Positions 6,292-15,820 of a stretch of 64,000 bases of DNA are shown here, one piece after another. The notes under the pieces were generated by a model. It was not told where the DNA came from. It saw only the letters and a list, made by a program, of their open reading frames with translations, and did not search any database. Within the stretch, counting starts at the first letter, position 1. Every line of letters begins with the position of its first letter. A program made the translations under genes and the position numbers. This DNA comes from Pseudoalteromonas sp. DL-6. Its GTDB lineage: Bacteria > Pseudomonadota > Gammaproteobacteria > Enterobacterales > Alteromonadaceae. Where the stretch lies: assembly GCF_004328665.1 (NCBI RefSeq), contig NZ_CP019770.1, forward strand, positions 62,001-126,000, written 5' to 3'.

Positions 6292-8625
6292 ATGAAAAAT
6301 AATATTTTTAAGCTGTCAGCGTTGTCTGCAGCGATAGTAATTTCGTTATCAGGATGTGGTGGCAGCGATAATGATAATAATAATAAAGTTCCAGTTGTTA
6401 CTGATGTTGCACCAAAGGCAAGTGATGTCGTAGTCGTTGATTTAAAACAGTGGGTTCCAGTTACTGCTGATTTTAAAGCAAGTGATAATGATGGTGATGC
6501 ACTTACTTTTAGCTTTACTGAAAATGGCGAGGAAATTACCGCACAAGATGGTGTGTTTAAGTTTAGCCATGGCATGTTAACGGTAGAGGGTACCTCGTTT
6601 ACATATGTTCCTGTCTCAGGGGAAGATGCTGTTATTGACTACACAGTAACTGCAAACGGTAAAACGGCCTCTGCGAAAATTAATATTTCAGGAATTATTG
6701 GAGACCCTCTTGCAAATCAGCAGTGGCATTTAAACAATACTGGTCAGAAAGCTTACTCGCTCAGTGACGAGATGAAGCAAGGCCTAATTGATTTATACGT
6801 TAGCTTATTTGGCGATACAGAAGAACAAGCGCAAGCCGATGTTAACGCTAGTTTTGCTCAGTCGGAGGCGACCGAGCTTGTAGCTGGTGAAGATATGAAT
6901 GTTGTTGATGCTTATGCTCAAGGTGTTACTGGGGCAGGTGCAACGGCAGTTGTAATCGATTCAGGTATGGAAATCCGCCATGAAGATCTGATAGATAATG
7001 TGTTACCAAACCGTTCTTTAAACTTAAATGCTGATGCAACTGACCGTACAGATCCTACTAGTATGTCAAACAGTGGTGATCATGGTACAAGTGTAGCTGG
7101 TTTGATTGCTGCAAAAGGTTGGAATGGTAAAGGTGGCCGTGGTGTTGCTCCTGATGCTGGTTTAATTGGTATGAATTACCTTGGTGGTGCTAAAATCCCA
7201 CAAACTGAGTTAATGGTGCATGGTTTCCCTGGAAGCGGCATTAGCACAACAGAAAACATTTCTGCATTTAACCGTAGTTATGGCATAACTTTCCCAACAT
7301 TTATTGCCTATTCAGAACTAGATGAAGCTATTGAGTCATACCCAAACCTAAATCTGCGAGATGGTAAGGGTGCACTTAATATGAAATCGAGTGGTAACTC
7401 TTTTGTTGATGGCGGAGATGAAGGCTCACTATGTGAAGATAATGGTGCTAACGACTTAGGTTTAACGTGTTACAACGGTGCGTTTGAGCCAAGCCAAGGT
7501 CATCCTTACTATCTAAGTGTTGCTGCTGTAAATGCAAATGGTAAGCACACTAGCTACTCAACTGCAGGTGCTAACTTAATGGTTTCAGCGCCAGCTGGTG
7601 AATATGGTCGTTGGGCACCTGCAATGGTAACAACGGATCAGATGACATGTATTAACGGTTACTCCGGCTTTAATAGCAGAGCAGTTGCAAACTTTACTCA
7701 AGCATATGGAGAGGAGTTTGCTATAAGCCAATTCCCATTCAACTACCCTGGTAATGAAGATAACGCAAGTTGTAACTACACATCTACATTTAATGGTACA
7801 TCGTCTGCTGCGCCGAATGCATCAGGTGTAGTGTCGCTAATTCTTTCCGCTAATCCTGAACTAACTTGGCGTGATGTGCGTCATATCTTAGCGTCAACAA
7901 GTACATCAATTGACGCTGAAAATGCCCCTGTGAAGTTAACTACCGCAGATGGTGAGTTTGTTGCACATGACGGTTGGGTTGAAAATGCGGCAGGTTTCAA
8001 CTTTAATAATTTATATGGCTTTGGTCGCGTAGATGCTGGTGCAGCTGTTGCCATGGCTAAATCTTATGACGCTTCATTAGGTGAGCAAGTAATTACGGAT
8101 TGGAATGGTGTTGGTTCAGTGGTTGCTGAAAGCGCACTAGCTTTAGAAATTCCTGATAACAGCGCTACAGGTTTAACGCAAGAAATTGTAGTTACAGAAG
8201 AGTTAAGCATTGAGGCAATGCAATTTAAGTTTGATGTAAGCAATCCTGAAATGGGCTTCGGTTTGGGTAATGGGACACAAACATCTGCTGGTAACGATTT
8301 GGCTATTGAGGTTACTTCGCCATCAGGTACTCGAAGTGTATTACTTTCATCTAAACAAGCTTTGTTCTTCCCTGCATATAGCTTTACTAATGGCTGGAGT
8401 GTTGGTTATGTACTTAAAGATGCTGTGATGCTTTCAAATGCTTTCTACGGAGAGTCTACGAAAGGTACTTGGACAGTTCGTTTGTTAGATACAAGCGCAG
8501 ACAGCTTTGCATTTAGTAGAGGCACAAATAATGCCCTAGGCGTTACTGGTATTAGTAATAATAACTCAGCAAGTGTACTTGAAGGTGTATCTCTTCGTGC
8601 ATTTGGTCACGCAGGTCAAGAGTAA
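6292..8625 (+). CDS. Secreted kexin-like subtilase (S8) with P-domain, lipoprotein
   Basis: 777 aa. The signal peptide ends in a lipobox (LSGC, Cys22), then a low-complexity linker and an Ig/cadherin-like domain (~35-135). The S8 catalytic domain (~140-610) begins with DPLANQQWHLNNTGQ, typical of kexin-like enzymes. The catalytic triad is Asp223 (VVIDSG), His264 (GDHGTSVAG) and Ser504 (NGTSSAAP), with oxyanion Asn369. The C-terminal ~140 residues form a P/proprotein-convertase domain (DLAIEVTSPSGTRSVLLS; GTWTVRLLD). There is no obvious I9 propeptide. The next gene, 11 bases downstream, may supply that function. Confidence 0.93.
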   Translation: MKNNIFKLSALSAAIVISLSGCGGSDNDNNNKVPVVTDVAPKASDVVVVDLKQWVPVTADFKASDNDGDALTFSFTENGEEITAQDGVFKFSHGMLTVEGTSFTYVPVSGEDAVIDYTVTANGKTASAKINISGIIGDPLANQQWHLNNTGQKAYSLSDEMKQGLIDLYVSLFGDTEEQAQADVNASFAQSEATELVAGEDMNVVDAYAQGVTGAGATAVVIDSGMEIRHEDLIDNVLPNRSLNLNADATDRTDPTSMSNSGDHGTSVAGLIAAKGWNGKGGRGVAPDAGLIGMNYLGGAKIPQTELMVHGFPGSGISTTENISAFNRSYGITFPTFIAYSELDEAIESYPNLNLRDGKGALNMKSSGNSFVDGGDEGSLCEDNGANDLGLTCYNGAFEPSQGHPYYLSVAAVNANGKHTSYSTAGANLMVSAPAGEYGRWAPAMVTTDQMTCINGYSGFNSRAVANFTQAYGEEFAISQFPFNYPGNEDNASCNYTSTFNGTSSAAPNASGVVSLILSANPELTWRDVRHILASTSTSIDAENAPVKLTTADGEFVAHDGWVENAAGFNFNNLYGFGRVDAGAAVAMAKSYDASLGEQVITDWNGVGSVVAESALALEIPDNSATGLTQEIVVTEELSIEAMQFKFDVSNPEMGFGLGNGTQTSAGNDLAIEVTSPSGTRSVLLSSKQALFFPAYSFTNGWSVGYVLKDAVMLSNAFYGESTKGTWTVRLLDTSADSFAFSRGTNNALGVTGISNNNSASVLEGVSLRAFGHAGQE

Positions 8626-8636
8626 GGATTATAAAG

Positions 8637-9170
8637 ATGAAAATTAAACAATTAATCGTATTAGGTGCTGCTGCGTGTATTTCGTTAGGTGCTACAGCAA
8701 ACACTAGTTCAGATAAAGAGCTTCAGTTTCCTAAAAAACAAGTAGCTAAATTAAACTTTGCTAATGTAGATTTTGGTTCTTATAAAGTTGAAAAAAATCT
8801 GCGTTTAGTGCCATCAAGTGTAGCTTCAGATGATCATGTCGTTATGCGAAAAGGCGAGATGACAGTAGTCAGCGTAGAAACATCGTCTGATGTAGTGACT
8901 AAAGGAACATTAGTACGTAACATTTTTACTAATAACCTAACGTCACTATCAGGCAATATTACTATTCTTTTAAAAGATGGTATGAGTGCAAGTGATGTTG
9001 CTTCGGCTGCAGGTTTGAAGGTCGTATCTTTATTCCCAGGTACCAAAATAGCTGTTTTAGCTGTAAATGACGGTCAAGATATTTTAGTTGCGTCAAAACA
9101 GCTAAAAGCATCAGGCTTGATTAAAGAAGCTAAAATAGAAGTGCTTGAAACAATTTATACAGCACAGTAA
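8637..9170 (+). CDS. Secreted partner of the subtilase, propeptide/chaperone-like
   Basis: 177 aa with a signal peptide (MKIKQLIVLGAAACISLGATA). I do not know a named family, but residues ~105-172 read like a subtilisin propeptide: a strand (NITILLKDG), a helix (SASDVASAAGL), strands (VVSLFPGTKIAVLAV), a second helix (QDILVASKQLKASG) and a last strand (IKEAKIEVLE). It follows the protease by 11 bases and shares its terminator. Aeromonas sobria protease ASP, also a kexin-like subtilase, needs a separately encoded downstream chaperone (ORF2), so the same role is inferred here. Confidence 0.7.
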   Translation: MKIKQLIVLGAAACISLGATANTSSDKELQFPKKQVAKLNFANVDFGSYKVEKNLRLVPSSVASDDHVVMRKGEMTVVSVETSSDVVTKGTLVRNIFTNNLTSLSGNITILLKDGMSASDVASAAGLKVVSLFPGTKIAVLAVNDGQDILVASKQLKASGLIKEAKIEVLETIYTAQ

Positions 9171-9186
9171 TCTATTTTAGATAAGT

Positions 9187-9220
9187 AAAACCCCGAGTTG
9201 CATAATTGGCTCGGGGTTTT
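9187..9220 (+). terminator. Terminator of the protease operon
   Basis: Perfect 11-bp stem AAAACCCCGAG/CTCGGGGTTTT (9187-9197/9210-9220) followed by more T. It also serves the convergent DUF2721 gene. Confidence 0.85.
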
Positions 9221-9223
9221 TTA

Positions 9224-9694
9224 TTAATCGTTTATATCAATATCAGCGAAAATCATCCCTCGGCGCATACTGCGCGTTGCCAAGAATACCTCACCCAGTA
9301 ATGACATAAATGCACAGATTAGTAATGCCATGGCACCAACAAAGCAACTACCAATAGTGACGCCTAAATTAATCGATTGTATGTGCGATAAAAATAACAG
9401 CATAACCACGGCACATACTAATAGTGCACTTAAGACACTTAAACTAAATGCAATATGGATACACCGAGAACGCTTAAGGAGTGCTCTCAGCTCAGTAGTT
9501 AAAGACAGGTTAAAGACTTCATCAATACTGACCTTTAATTTTCGTTCTAACTGTCTGGCTCTGTCAGTAATACGCGCCAAGCGATTTGATAAAACCCCGA
9601 GTGTTGCCGCAATACCCGTAATTAAAAAAACGGGTGCAACCGCTGTTTGAATGACCTTAGCCATTGTTAAAATGTTAATTACTTCGTTGTTCAT
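9224..9694 (-). CDS. DUF2721 family membrane protein
   Basis: 156 aa. It has three predicted membrane helices (around 10-35, 75-100, 108-135). The family hallmark follows the first helix: PVFLITGIAATLGVLSNRLARITDRARQLE. The family has no established function. It is monocistronic, convergent with the protease operon and divergent from the oligopeptidase gene. Confidence 0.85.
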   Translation of the reverse strand: MNNEVINILTMAKVIQTAVAPVFLITGIAATLGVLSNRLARITDRARQLERKLKVSIDEVFNLSLTTELRALLKRSRCIHIAFSLSVLSALLVCAVVMLLFLSHIQSINLGVTIGSCFVGAMALLICAFMSLLGEVFLATRSMRRGMIFADIDIND

Positions 9695-9885
9695 TTTTAT
9701 CCTTATTAATTAGCAGCGTGAAGAGGTTATATAATGCTACTTCGTTATTATTAGGATAACTGAAGTGCTAAGTATATAAAAAGAATTTCTAGGCTCCCTT
9801 TTTACATAGCTTCACAAACTAAATCTCCGTGCTATTAAATATTAGGTATATTTAATAAAAATAATAACTACAGAGATTCCAATCA

Positions 9886-12057
9886 ATGAAACATACCCCA
9901 TTTGTTCTTACTTTTATTTCCTTAGCTATTTTAGGGGGATGTAACAAAGCTCCTGACGTTGAGCAATCAGCAAAAATTGAAAACGCAGCTGCTAAAATCG
10001 CAGTCATGCCGCCTATTTCGAAGAAAGTACCGTATAAAATGACAGTCCATGGCGACACGCGTATCGATAATTATTATTGGATGCGTGATGATGAGCGTAA
10101 AGCTCCTGAGGTAATTAGTTACCTTGAGGCTGAAAATGCTTACACAGATAAAATGCTTGCGCATACAAAAACGTTACAAACTTCGTTATTTGAAGAGCTA
10201 AAAGGGCGAATTCAAAAAGATGATGATTCAGTGCCAGTTAAAAAAGGTAACTATTATTATTCGTCGCAAACTCGCGGCGATAATGAGTATGCTACTTACT
10301 TACGCAGTAGTGATTTTGCAGGCACCGATCAGGACGTTATTTTAGACGTCAATGAATTAGCTAAAGGTCATGACTATTTTGCAGTTAGTGGTCTTAATGT
10401 AAGCCCAAATAATAACTTAATGGCGTATGGTGAAGATACGGTAAGTCGCCGTGTTTACAACATAAAAATTAAAGATTTAAGCACTGGTAAATTATTAGAA
10501 GACACGCTTGAAGGCACGAGTGGTTATGTTGTGTGGGCTAACGATAATAAAACGGTTTATTACATTAAAAAAGATGCGCAAACCTTACTCGGTTATCAAG
10601 TTTATCGTCATACGCTTGGTACACCACAAAGCGATGATGAGCTGGTTTACGAAGAAACAGACACAAGCTATTACACAGGTATGAGCAAGAGCAAAGACGG
10701 CTCAGAAATTTATATTTGGCATAGCAGTACTGATGCATCCGGTTTGTCAGTGCTTAGTGCAGATGATGTAAATGCTAAGCCAAAGCGTTTAATTGAGCGT
10801 GAAGCCAACCTTGAATACAGCATTTCAAAATTAGGCAATACTTATTACATTGTGACTAATTTAAATGCGGTTAACTTTCAGCTTATGAAAGTTGATATTG
10901 ATAAAGCCGGTGATAAAGCAAATTGGCAGAGTGTGATCCCTGCCCGCGAGGATATTAAACTCGAAGACGTTGAGTTATTTGATGACTACTTAGTATACCA
11001 ACAACGAGAAATGGGCCAATCAACACTGATAGCGCGTAATTTATCATCAGACAAAGAGTTACCACTAAGCTTTAACGACAGTGCGTACACAATTAATGCG
11101 TACGGTAATAACGAATTAAACAGCGATACGCTGCGTGTGTATTACACCAGTATGACGACGCCGGGTTCATCTTATGATGTTAATTTGGCCACTGGCGAAA
11201 AAACATTATTAAAACAGCAAACAGTGTTGGGTGACTTTAGTGCAGATAACTACGCATCAGAACGACTGTTTGTAACGGCTCGAGATGGCATTAAAGTTCC
11301 TGTGAGCTTAGTTTATCGTAAAGACATGTTTAAAAAAGATGGCACCAATTCGTTGCTACAATATGGTTATGGCTCGTATGGAGCGACCATGGATCCTACC
11401 TTTTCTAGTACGCGGTTAAGTTTGCTTGACCGTGGTTTTGTATTTGCCATTGCGCATATTCGTGGTTCGCAAATGTTAGGGCGTCCTTGGTATGACGCGG
11501 GTAAATTACTGACTAAAAAGAATACCTTTAATGACTTCGTAGATGTTACTAAATCATTGGTAGCCCAAGGGTATGGCGATAAAGAGCTAATTTTTGCTCA
11601 AGGTGGCAGTGCTGGTGGTTTATTAATGGGCGCTGTAGCAAATCAAGCGCCTGAGCTCTATAAAGGCATGGTAGCGGCAGTCCCTTTCGTTGATGTAGTA
11701 ACCACTATGCTAGATGAGAGCATTCCTCTGACAACTAACGAATACGGTGAGTGGGGTAACCCTAACGAAAAAGCATACTATGAGTATATGTTGTCGTATT
11801 CACCGTATGATCAAGTAAGCAAGCAAGACTACCCTAATATGCTAGTAACAACAGGCTTACATGATTCGCAGGTACAATATTTTGAGCCTGCCAAGTGGGT
11901 GGCTAAGCTGCGAGATTACAAAACCGATGATAACAAGCTACTGTTTAAAATTGATATGGAAGCAGGGCATGGAGGGGCGTCAGGTCGTTTTAAGCGTTTG
12001 GAAGACACGGCACTTAACTATGCGTTTATGCTTGATTTAGCGGGTGTTAATAAGTAA
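9886..12057 (+). CDS. Oligopeptidase B-like serine peptidase (S9A), lipoprotein
   Basis: 723 aa. The N-terminal signal ends in a lipobox LGGC (Cys19), so it should be exported and lipid-anchored, unlike the cytosolic E. coli PtrB. The prolyl-oligopeptidase N-terminus (YKMTVHGDTRIDNYYWMRDD) and propeller (~75-430) precede an alpha/beta-hydrolase domain with Ser575 (QGGSAGGLL), Asp660 (TGLHDSQV) and His695 (AGHGGASGR). LTTNEYGEWGNP is characteristic of oligopeptidase B, which cleaves after basic residues in short peptides. A hairpin terminator follows at 12078-12100. Confidence 0.92.
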   Translation: MKHTPFVLTFISLAILGGCNKAPDVEQSAKIENAAAKIAVMPPISKKVPYKMTVHGDTRIDNYYWMRDDERKAPEVISYLEAENAYTDKMLAHTKTLQTSLFEELKGRIQKDDDSVPVKKGNYYYSSQTRGDNEYATYLRSSDFAGTDQDVILDVNELAKGHDYFAVSGLNVSPNNNLMAYGEDTVSRRVYNIKIKDLSTGKLLEDTLEGTSGYVVWANDNKTVYYIKKDAQTLLGYQVYRHTLGTPQSDDELVYEETDTSYYTGMSKSKDGSEIYIWHSSTDASGLSVLSADDVNAKPKRLIEREANLEYSISKLGNTYYIVTNLNAVNFQLMKVDIDKAGDKANWQSVIPAREDIKLEDVELFDDYLVYQQREMGQSTLIARNLSSDKELPLSFNDSAYTINAYGNNELNSDTLRVYYTSMTTPGSSYDVNLATGEKTLLKQQTVLGDFSADNYASERLFVTARDGIKVPVSLVYRKDMFKKDGTNSLLQYGYGSYGATMDPTFSSTRLSLLDRGFVFAIAHIRGSQMLGRPWYDAGKLLTKKNTFNDFVDVTKSLVAQGYGDKELIFAQGGSAGGLLMGAVANQAPELYKGMVAAVPFVDVVTTMLDESIPLTTNEYGEWGNPNEKAYYEYMLSYSPYDQVSKQDYPNMLVTTGLHDSQVQYFEPAKWVAKLRDYKTDDNKLLFKIDMEAGHGGASGRFKRLEDTALNYAFMLDLAGVNK

Positions 12058-12077
12058 TTGATACAGGCAAAACAAAC

Positions 12078-12100
12078 AAGCGCAGCTATTGGCTGCGCTT
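12078..12100 (+). terminator. Terminator after oligopeptidase gene
   Basis: Stem AAGCGCAGC/GCTGCGCTT (12078-12086/12092-12100), loop TATTG, then a T-run. Confidence 0.85.
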
Positions 12101-12217
12101 TTTTATTTTTAAATATACACAAATGCTTTGCATTGGATAAATAAGCATTTACATTAAGGTGGCTAATGAGTATGAATGTCATTTTAGCGCAAAATAAAAA
12201 CGATAAGGGAGAGTGTT

Positions 12218-12583
12218 ATGGAACAAAATCAAGAGATTAAAGTGGTGAATAAAGATGACAGAACATGGGCTATGTTATGTCATTTAAGTGCGCTGGCAGG
12301 GTTTATCATCCCGTTTGGCTCAGTATTAGGCCCATTGATTATTTGGCTGATTAAAAAAGATGAAATGCCTATAGTTGATGTGCATGGTAAAAAAGCACTT
12401 AATTTTCAGATCACTATGGCTATAGCTTATTTTGTGTGTTTTTTACTTATTTTTGCAGTGATTGGTTTGATTTTGTTACCAATGGTAGCGATTTTCTCAT
12501 TTGTGATGGTTATTATTGCTAGCGTAAAAGCTAATGATGGTAAAGAATTTAATTATCCGCTGAGTTTAAATTTAATAAAATAA
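12218..12583 (+). CDS. DUF4870 (Tic20-like) membrane protein
   Basis: 121 aa from ATG at 12218, with GGGAGAG upstream. Helices are at about 22-45 and 66-108. WAMLCHLSALAGFIIPFGSVLGPLIIWL followed by the VDVHGKKALNFQIT loop is the DUF4870 signature. Function unknown. It is a single gene. Confidence 0.85.
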   Translation: MEQNQEIKVVNKDDRTWAMLCHLSALAGFIIPFGSVLGPLIIWLIKKDEMPIVDVHGKKALNFQITMAIAYFVCFLLIFAVIGLILLPMVAIFSFVMVIIASVKANDGKEFNYPLSLNLIK

Positions 12584-12706
12584 TAGCCACGCAATCTAGC
12601 CAAGGCTTTGTTTGTAAGCTTGCAAAGCTGCGGCATATTACGCTTGCTGTAGGTTATTAGCTTATCAGCATTATTCCCTCGTCTTATTGTTAGCCATAAG
12701 GGTAAC

Positions 12707-13147
12707 ATGCTTTATATCACCTTATTTTTAACAGCCTTTATTTCGGCTACCTTATTACCCAGCTCGTCTGAAGTGTTAATGGGCGGCATGATAGTGCAAG
12801 GCAATACTCACCTAGGGTTAATTTGGCTTTCGGCAACTCTAGGCAATGTATTAGGCAGTTGTGTTAATTATTGGTTGGGAACACAGGCATTGCGTTTTAA
12901 AGATAAAAAATGGTTCCCAGTATCTGAAAAAGGACTGGAAAAAGCCCAAAAGCAGTTTAATAAATATGGGGTATATAGCTTACTGTTTGCGTGGTTACCT
13001 ATTGTTGGCGATCCACTAACCGTTATTGGCGGCGTGTTTAAAGTGCGCTTTAGTATGTTTTTAGTGCTGGTAACACTCGGCAAAGGGCTACGTTATTTAG
13101 CAGTAATAGCCCTTGCCGTTGGATTATTTGTGCCAGTCGAGAGTTAG
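12707..13147 (+). CDS. yqaA: YqaA family membrane protein (DedA/SNARE-associated type)
   Basis: 146 aa. It matches E. coli YqaA along its length: SATLLPSSSEVLMGGM, TLGNVLGSCVNYWLG, FAWLPIVGDPLTVIGG and LGKGLRYLAV. Members of the superfamily are inner-membrane proteins with a re-entrant loop linked to lipid scrambling, but YqaA itself has no assigned role. Its last 24 bases overlap the 3' end of folX on the other strand. Confidence 0.85.
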   Translation: MLYITLFLTAFISATLLPSSSEVLMGGMIVQGNTHLGLIWLSATLGNVLGSCVNYWLGTQALRFKDKKWFPVSEKGLEKAQKQFNKYGVYSLLFAWLPIVGDPLTVIGGVFKVRFSMFLVLVTLGKGLRYLAVIALAVGLFVPVES

Positions 13148-13480
13148 CGACACGGAGTCTGCAAAGCGCAGCGCATGGGGTTTATCCACCCGGGCTTTGG
13201 CATAATTTACACTTGGGTGTGAGTGGCAAACAGCAAGAATTTCAGCAACTAGCTTTTCTAGCAATAAAAAGTGGCCCTGCTCAACTAAGCTAATCACTTC
13301 TTTAGTTATCACTTTGTAGTTAAGTGCTTGCTCCACTTCATCGGTTTCACAAGCTTGATCTGCCGGGTAGTGAATTTCTAAATTAATAACTACATCTTGC
13401 TTTTTCTCTCGTTCATCAGGGTTAAAACCAATAAACGTGCGTAGTCGTAAGTTAGTTACATTAATTATTGCGTTTGCCAT
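13124..13480 (-). CDS. folX: Dihydroneopterin triphosphate 2'-epimerase FolX
   Basis: 118 aa, very close to E. coli FolX (LRLRTFIGFNPDEREKKQDVVINLEIHYPA; ALNYKVITKEV; HALRFADSVSLTL). It epimerises 7,8-dihydroneopterin triphosphate to the monapterin form in the cytoplasm. It is the last gene of folM-folE-folX, three bases after folE. The set makes tetrahydromonapterin, the pterin cofactor used by bacterial phenylalanine hydroxylase. Confidence 0.95.
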   Translation of the reverse strand: MANAIINVTNLRLRTFIGFNPDEREKKQDVVINLEIHYPADQACETDEVEQALNYKVITKEVISLVEQGHFLLLEKLVAEILAVCHSHPSVNYAKARVDKPHALRFADSVSLTLDWHK

Positions 13481-13483
13481 ACA

Positions 13484-14038
13484 TTATCCTTTGATCAGCT
13501 GTAAAAACTCATTACGTGTTTTCGGATCGGCTCTAAAGTTACCAAGCATAACCGAGGTACGCATACTTGAGTTTTGTTTTTCTACGCCACGCATCATCAT
13601 ACACATGTGTTTTGCCTCAACAATGACACCCACGCCTTTGGCTCCGGTTACTTCCTCGACCGCTTTGGCAATTTGATGGGTAAGTTGCTCTTGAATTTGA
13701 AAACGGCGAGAGAACATATCCACAATACGTGCAAACTTAGACAAACCTAATACTTTGCCATCAGGAATATAAGCAATGTGGCAACGACCAATAAATGGTA
13801 ATAAGTGATGCTCACACATAGAGTAAAGCTCTATATCTTGTATCAATACCATATCGTCAGCATCTGAGGTAAACACGGCATTATTCGTGATTTCATTAAG
13901 CGTTTGGCGGTAACCTTGAGTAAGGTACTCCATCGCTTTTGCTGCGCGTTTTGGGGTGTCTAGCAACCCTTCGCGTTCTGCATCTTCACCGACTGCGGTT
14001 ATAATTTTTTGATAGCTTTCTTTTAATTCGTTATGCAT
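13484..14038 (-). CDS. folE: GTP cyclohydrolase I FolE
   Basis: 184 aa from ATG at 14038; an upstream in-frame start at 14101 would overlap folM and add non-family sequence. It opens GTP to dihydroneopterin triphosphate, the first step of pterin synthesis. Zinc ligands are in MCEHHLLPF (Cys75, His78) and [27 protein letters not shown] is the second signature. It is the middle gene of the fol operon. Confidence 0.96.
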   Translation of the reverse strand: MHNELKESYQKIITAVGEDAEREGLLDTPKRAAKAMEYLTQGYRQTLNEITNNAVFTSDADDMVLIQDIELYSMCEHHLLPFIGRCHIAYIPDGKVLGLSKFARIVDMFSRRFQIQEQLTHQIAKAVEEVTGAKGVGVIVEAKHMCMMMRGVEKQNSSMRTSVMLGNFRADPKTRNEFLQLIKG

Positions 14039-14063
14039 AAGTTTCTCAGTTTTATTAGATGAC

Positions 14064-14783
14064 TTACTTAAGATGGCGACCACCATCAACAGGTAAAGCA
14101 CGGCCTGTGATGTAGTGGCTGTTCAGTAGTAGGTCAATACTATTGATAATTTCTTGGCATCCAGGTTCTATGCCCATTAATGATTTTTTCAATGTTTTTG
14201 CTCGGTATTGCTCATCATCGTGTTGGTTAAAAATAATCAATGAAGGAGCAATAGCGTTTACTTTTATCTGCGGTGCAAATTTAGCGCTAAATGATTTAGT
14301 TAAATTATCCAATGCGGCTTTGCTGGCCGCATAAGCAAGGTGTTTTGGGCTGCCCGTTTCAACTACATAATCAGTGAGATGAATAATATCTGCCGGTTGA
14401 TTAGACTCTGCGTGGTAACGCATCAGCAAATCAGCGCAATGTAAGTTGACTAAATAAGGGGCTTTGGCATGAATACGCATCATGTTATCAAACAATTGCT
14501 CAAACTGTGGGTTATTAGCTTCGCAGTCCCAGCTTGATGCGTTATGAATTATTGCCTTTAGTGATTCTGTATGTGCTTTAAGCAATGTAATAAAAGTACT
14601 AATACCCTGATCAGAACTAAAGTCAGCATAAAGACAAGTCGCCCCTTGTTGCTCTAACAAATCTACAGCCTCATGACGGGTGCGGTAAGTAATAATGACC
14701 GCTTGCCCTTGGGCTATAAAATGCTGTGCGAGCGCAAGGCCTATGCGTTGTCCTGCACCAGTAATCAAAATAGGGGGTGTCAT
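14064..14783 (-). CDS. folM: Dihydromonapterin reductase FolM
   Basis: 239 aa short-chain dehydrogenase starting [19 protein letters not shown] at 14783. The open frame extends upstream to 14855, but that part is not family-like. Gly motif GAGQRIG for NADPH, catalytic YAASK, and C-terminal [11 protein letters not shown]. It reduces dihydromonapterin (and dihydrofolate weakly). First gene of folM-folE-folX, which supports FolM rather than a generic reductase. Confidence 0.9.
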   Translation of the reverse strand: MTPPILITGAGQRIGLALAQHFIAQGQAVIITYRTRHEAVDLLEQQGATCLYADFSSDQGISTFITLLKAHTESLKAIIHNASSWDCEANNPQFEQLFDNMMRIHAKAPYLVNLHCADLLMRYHAESNQPADIIHLTDYVVETGSPKHLAYAASKAALDNLTKSFSAKFAPQIKVNAIAPSLIIFNQHDDEQYRAKTLKKSLMGIEPGCQEIINSIDLLLNSHYITGRALPVDGGRHLK

Positions 14784-14910
14784 AAAATATAAAACTCTCT
14801 GTTGGCAAGCGTTAAGGTTAACCGTTAAAAATTTAAGCCGCTCATTTTCACGCAATATTTACGAAATATATAAGCGGCTAGATCAGTTAAGTTATACTTA
14901 TAATATTGAT

Positions 14911-15747
14911 TTAAAATGCATCGTATACTGTTGGGATCGGCTGGCGCTTATGTTGCGTGCGTTGGAAAATAGCAATCAGCGTTTGCTCCACATACTCTGA
15001 AACCGGCTTGCCTTCTAAAAAGTCATCAATCTCTTCATAGCTTAAGCCAAGCGCTTCTTCGTCAGTCAAACCTGGTCTATCACTTTCTAAATCGGCAGTA
15101 GGTGCTTTTTCAACTAACAGTGCTGGTGCGCCTAACGCTGTTGCCAGTGCTCTTACTTGACGTTTAGAGAGACCAAACAAAGGGGCTAAATCACAGGCGC
15201 CATCGCCAAACTTAGTATAAAAACCGGTAATATTTTCGGCGCTATGGTCGGTACCTACAACGAGCCCTTGGCAAAACCCAGCAATTTCATATTGTGCAAT
15301 CATGCGTTGGCGTGCTTTCACATTGCCTTTAATAAAGTCTATTTTTTCTTGTGTTGGCAGAGGCTGGCTAGTTCCTGCTAAAGTTGCCATTGTTTGCTCG
15401 TGCAGCGCGTCGGTTGCAGGCTGAATATTGACTGTCATACGGGTGCTGGGTTTAATAAAATCAACCGCCATTTGTGCTTCGCTTTCATCTGCTTGAACGC
15501 CATAAGGTAGGCGCACAGCAATAAATTGATATTGCGTATCTGGATGCTCTTGATTAAGCTCATTAATAGCAAGTTGGCATAATCGGCCACAGGTTGATGA
15601 GTCTACGCCACCACTAATACCCAGTACCAGTGAGGTTGAGTATGCGGCTTTTAAACGTGCTTTAATAAAGTCTATTCGGCGTTTAATTTCAGCGTTTACA
15701 TCAATACTAGGCTGAACTTTCATCTCAGCCATAATTTCGGCGCGCAT
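14911..15747 (-). CDS. nadE: Ammonia-dependent NAD synthetase NadE
   Basis: 278 aa from ATG at 15747, with AAGGAG eight bases upstream. The ATP pyrophosphatase P-loop is SGGVDS (residues 45-50). Family motifs [28 protein letters not shown] and [13 protein letters not shown] are intact. It converts nicotinate adenine dinucleotide plus ammonia and ATP to NAD in the cytoplasm. There is no glutaminase domain, so it is the short E. coli-type enzyme. Monocistronic. Confidence 0.96.
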   Translation of the reverse strand: MRAEIMAEMKVQPSIDVNAEIKRRIDFIKARLKAAYSTSLVLGISGGVDSSTCGRLCQLAINELNQEHPDTQYQFIAVRLPYGVQADESEAQMAVDFIKPSTRMTVNIQPATDALHEQTMATLAGTSQPLPTQEKIDFIKGNVKARQRMIAQYEIAGFCQGLVVGTDHSAENITGFYTKFGDGACDLAPLFGLSKRQVRALATALGAPALLVEKAPTADLESDRPGLTDEEALGLSYEEIDDFLEGKPVSEYVEQTLIAIFQRTQHKRQPIPTVYDAF

Positions 15748-15820
15748 GGCCCGCTCCTTAAAGTTAAAAAGTTTTAATGCTCAAAAAAGAATAGCTATTA
15801 TGTGATTTCAAATTACACAA

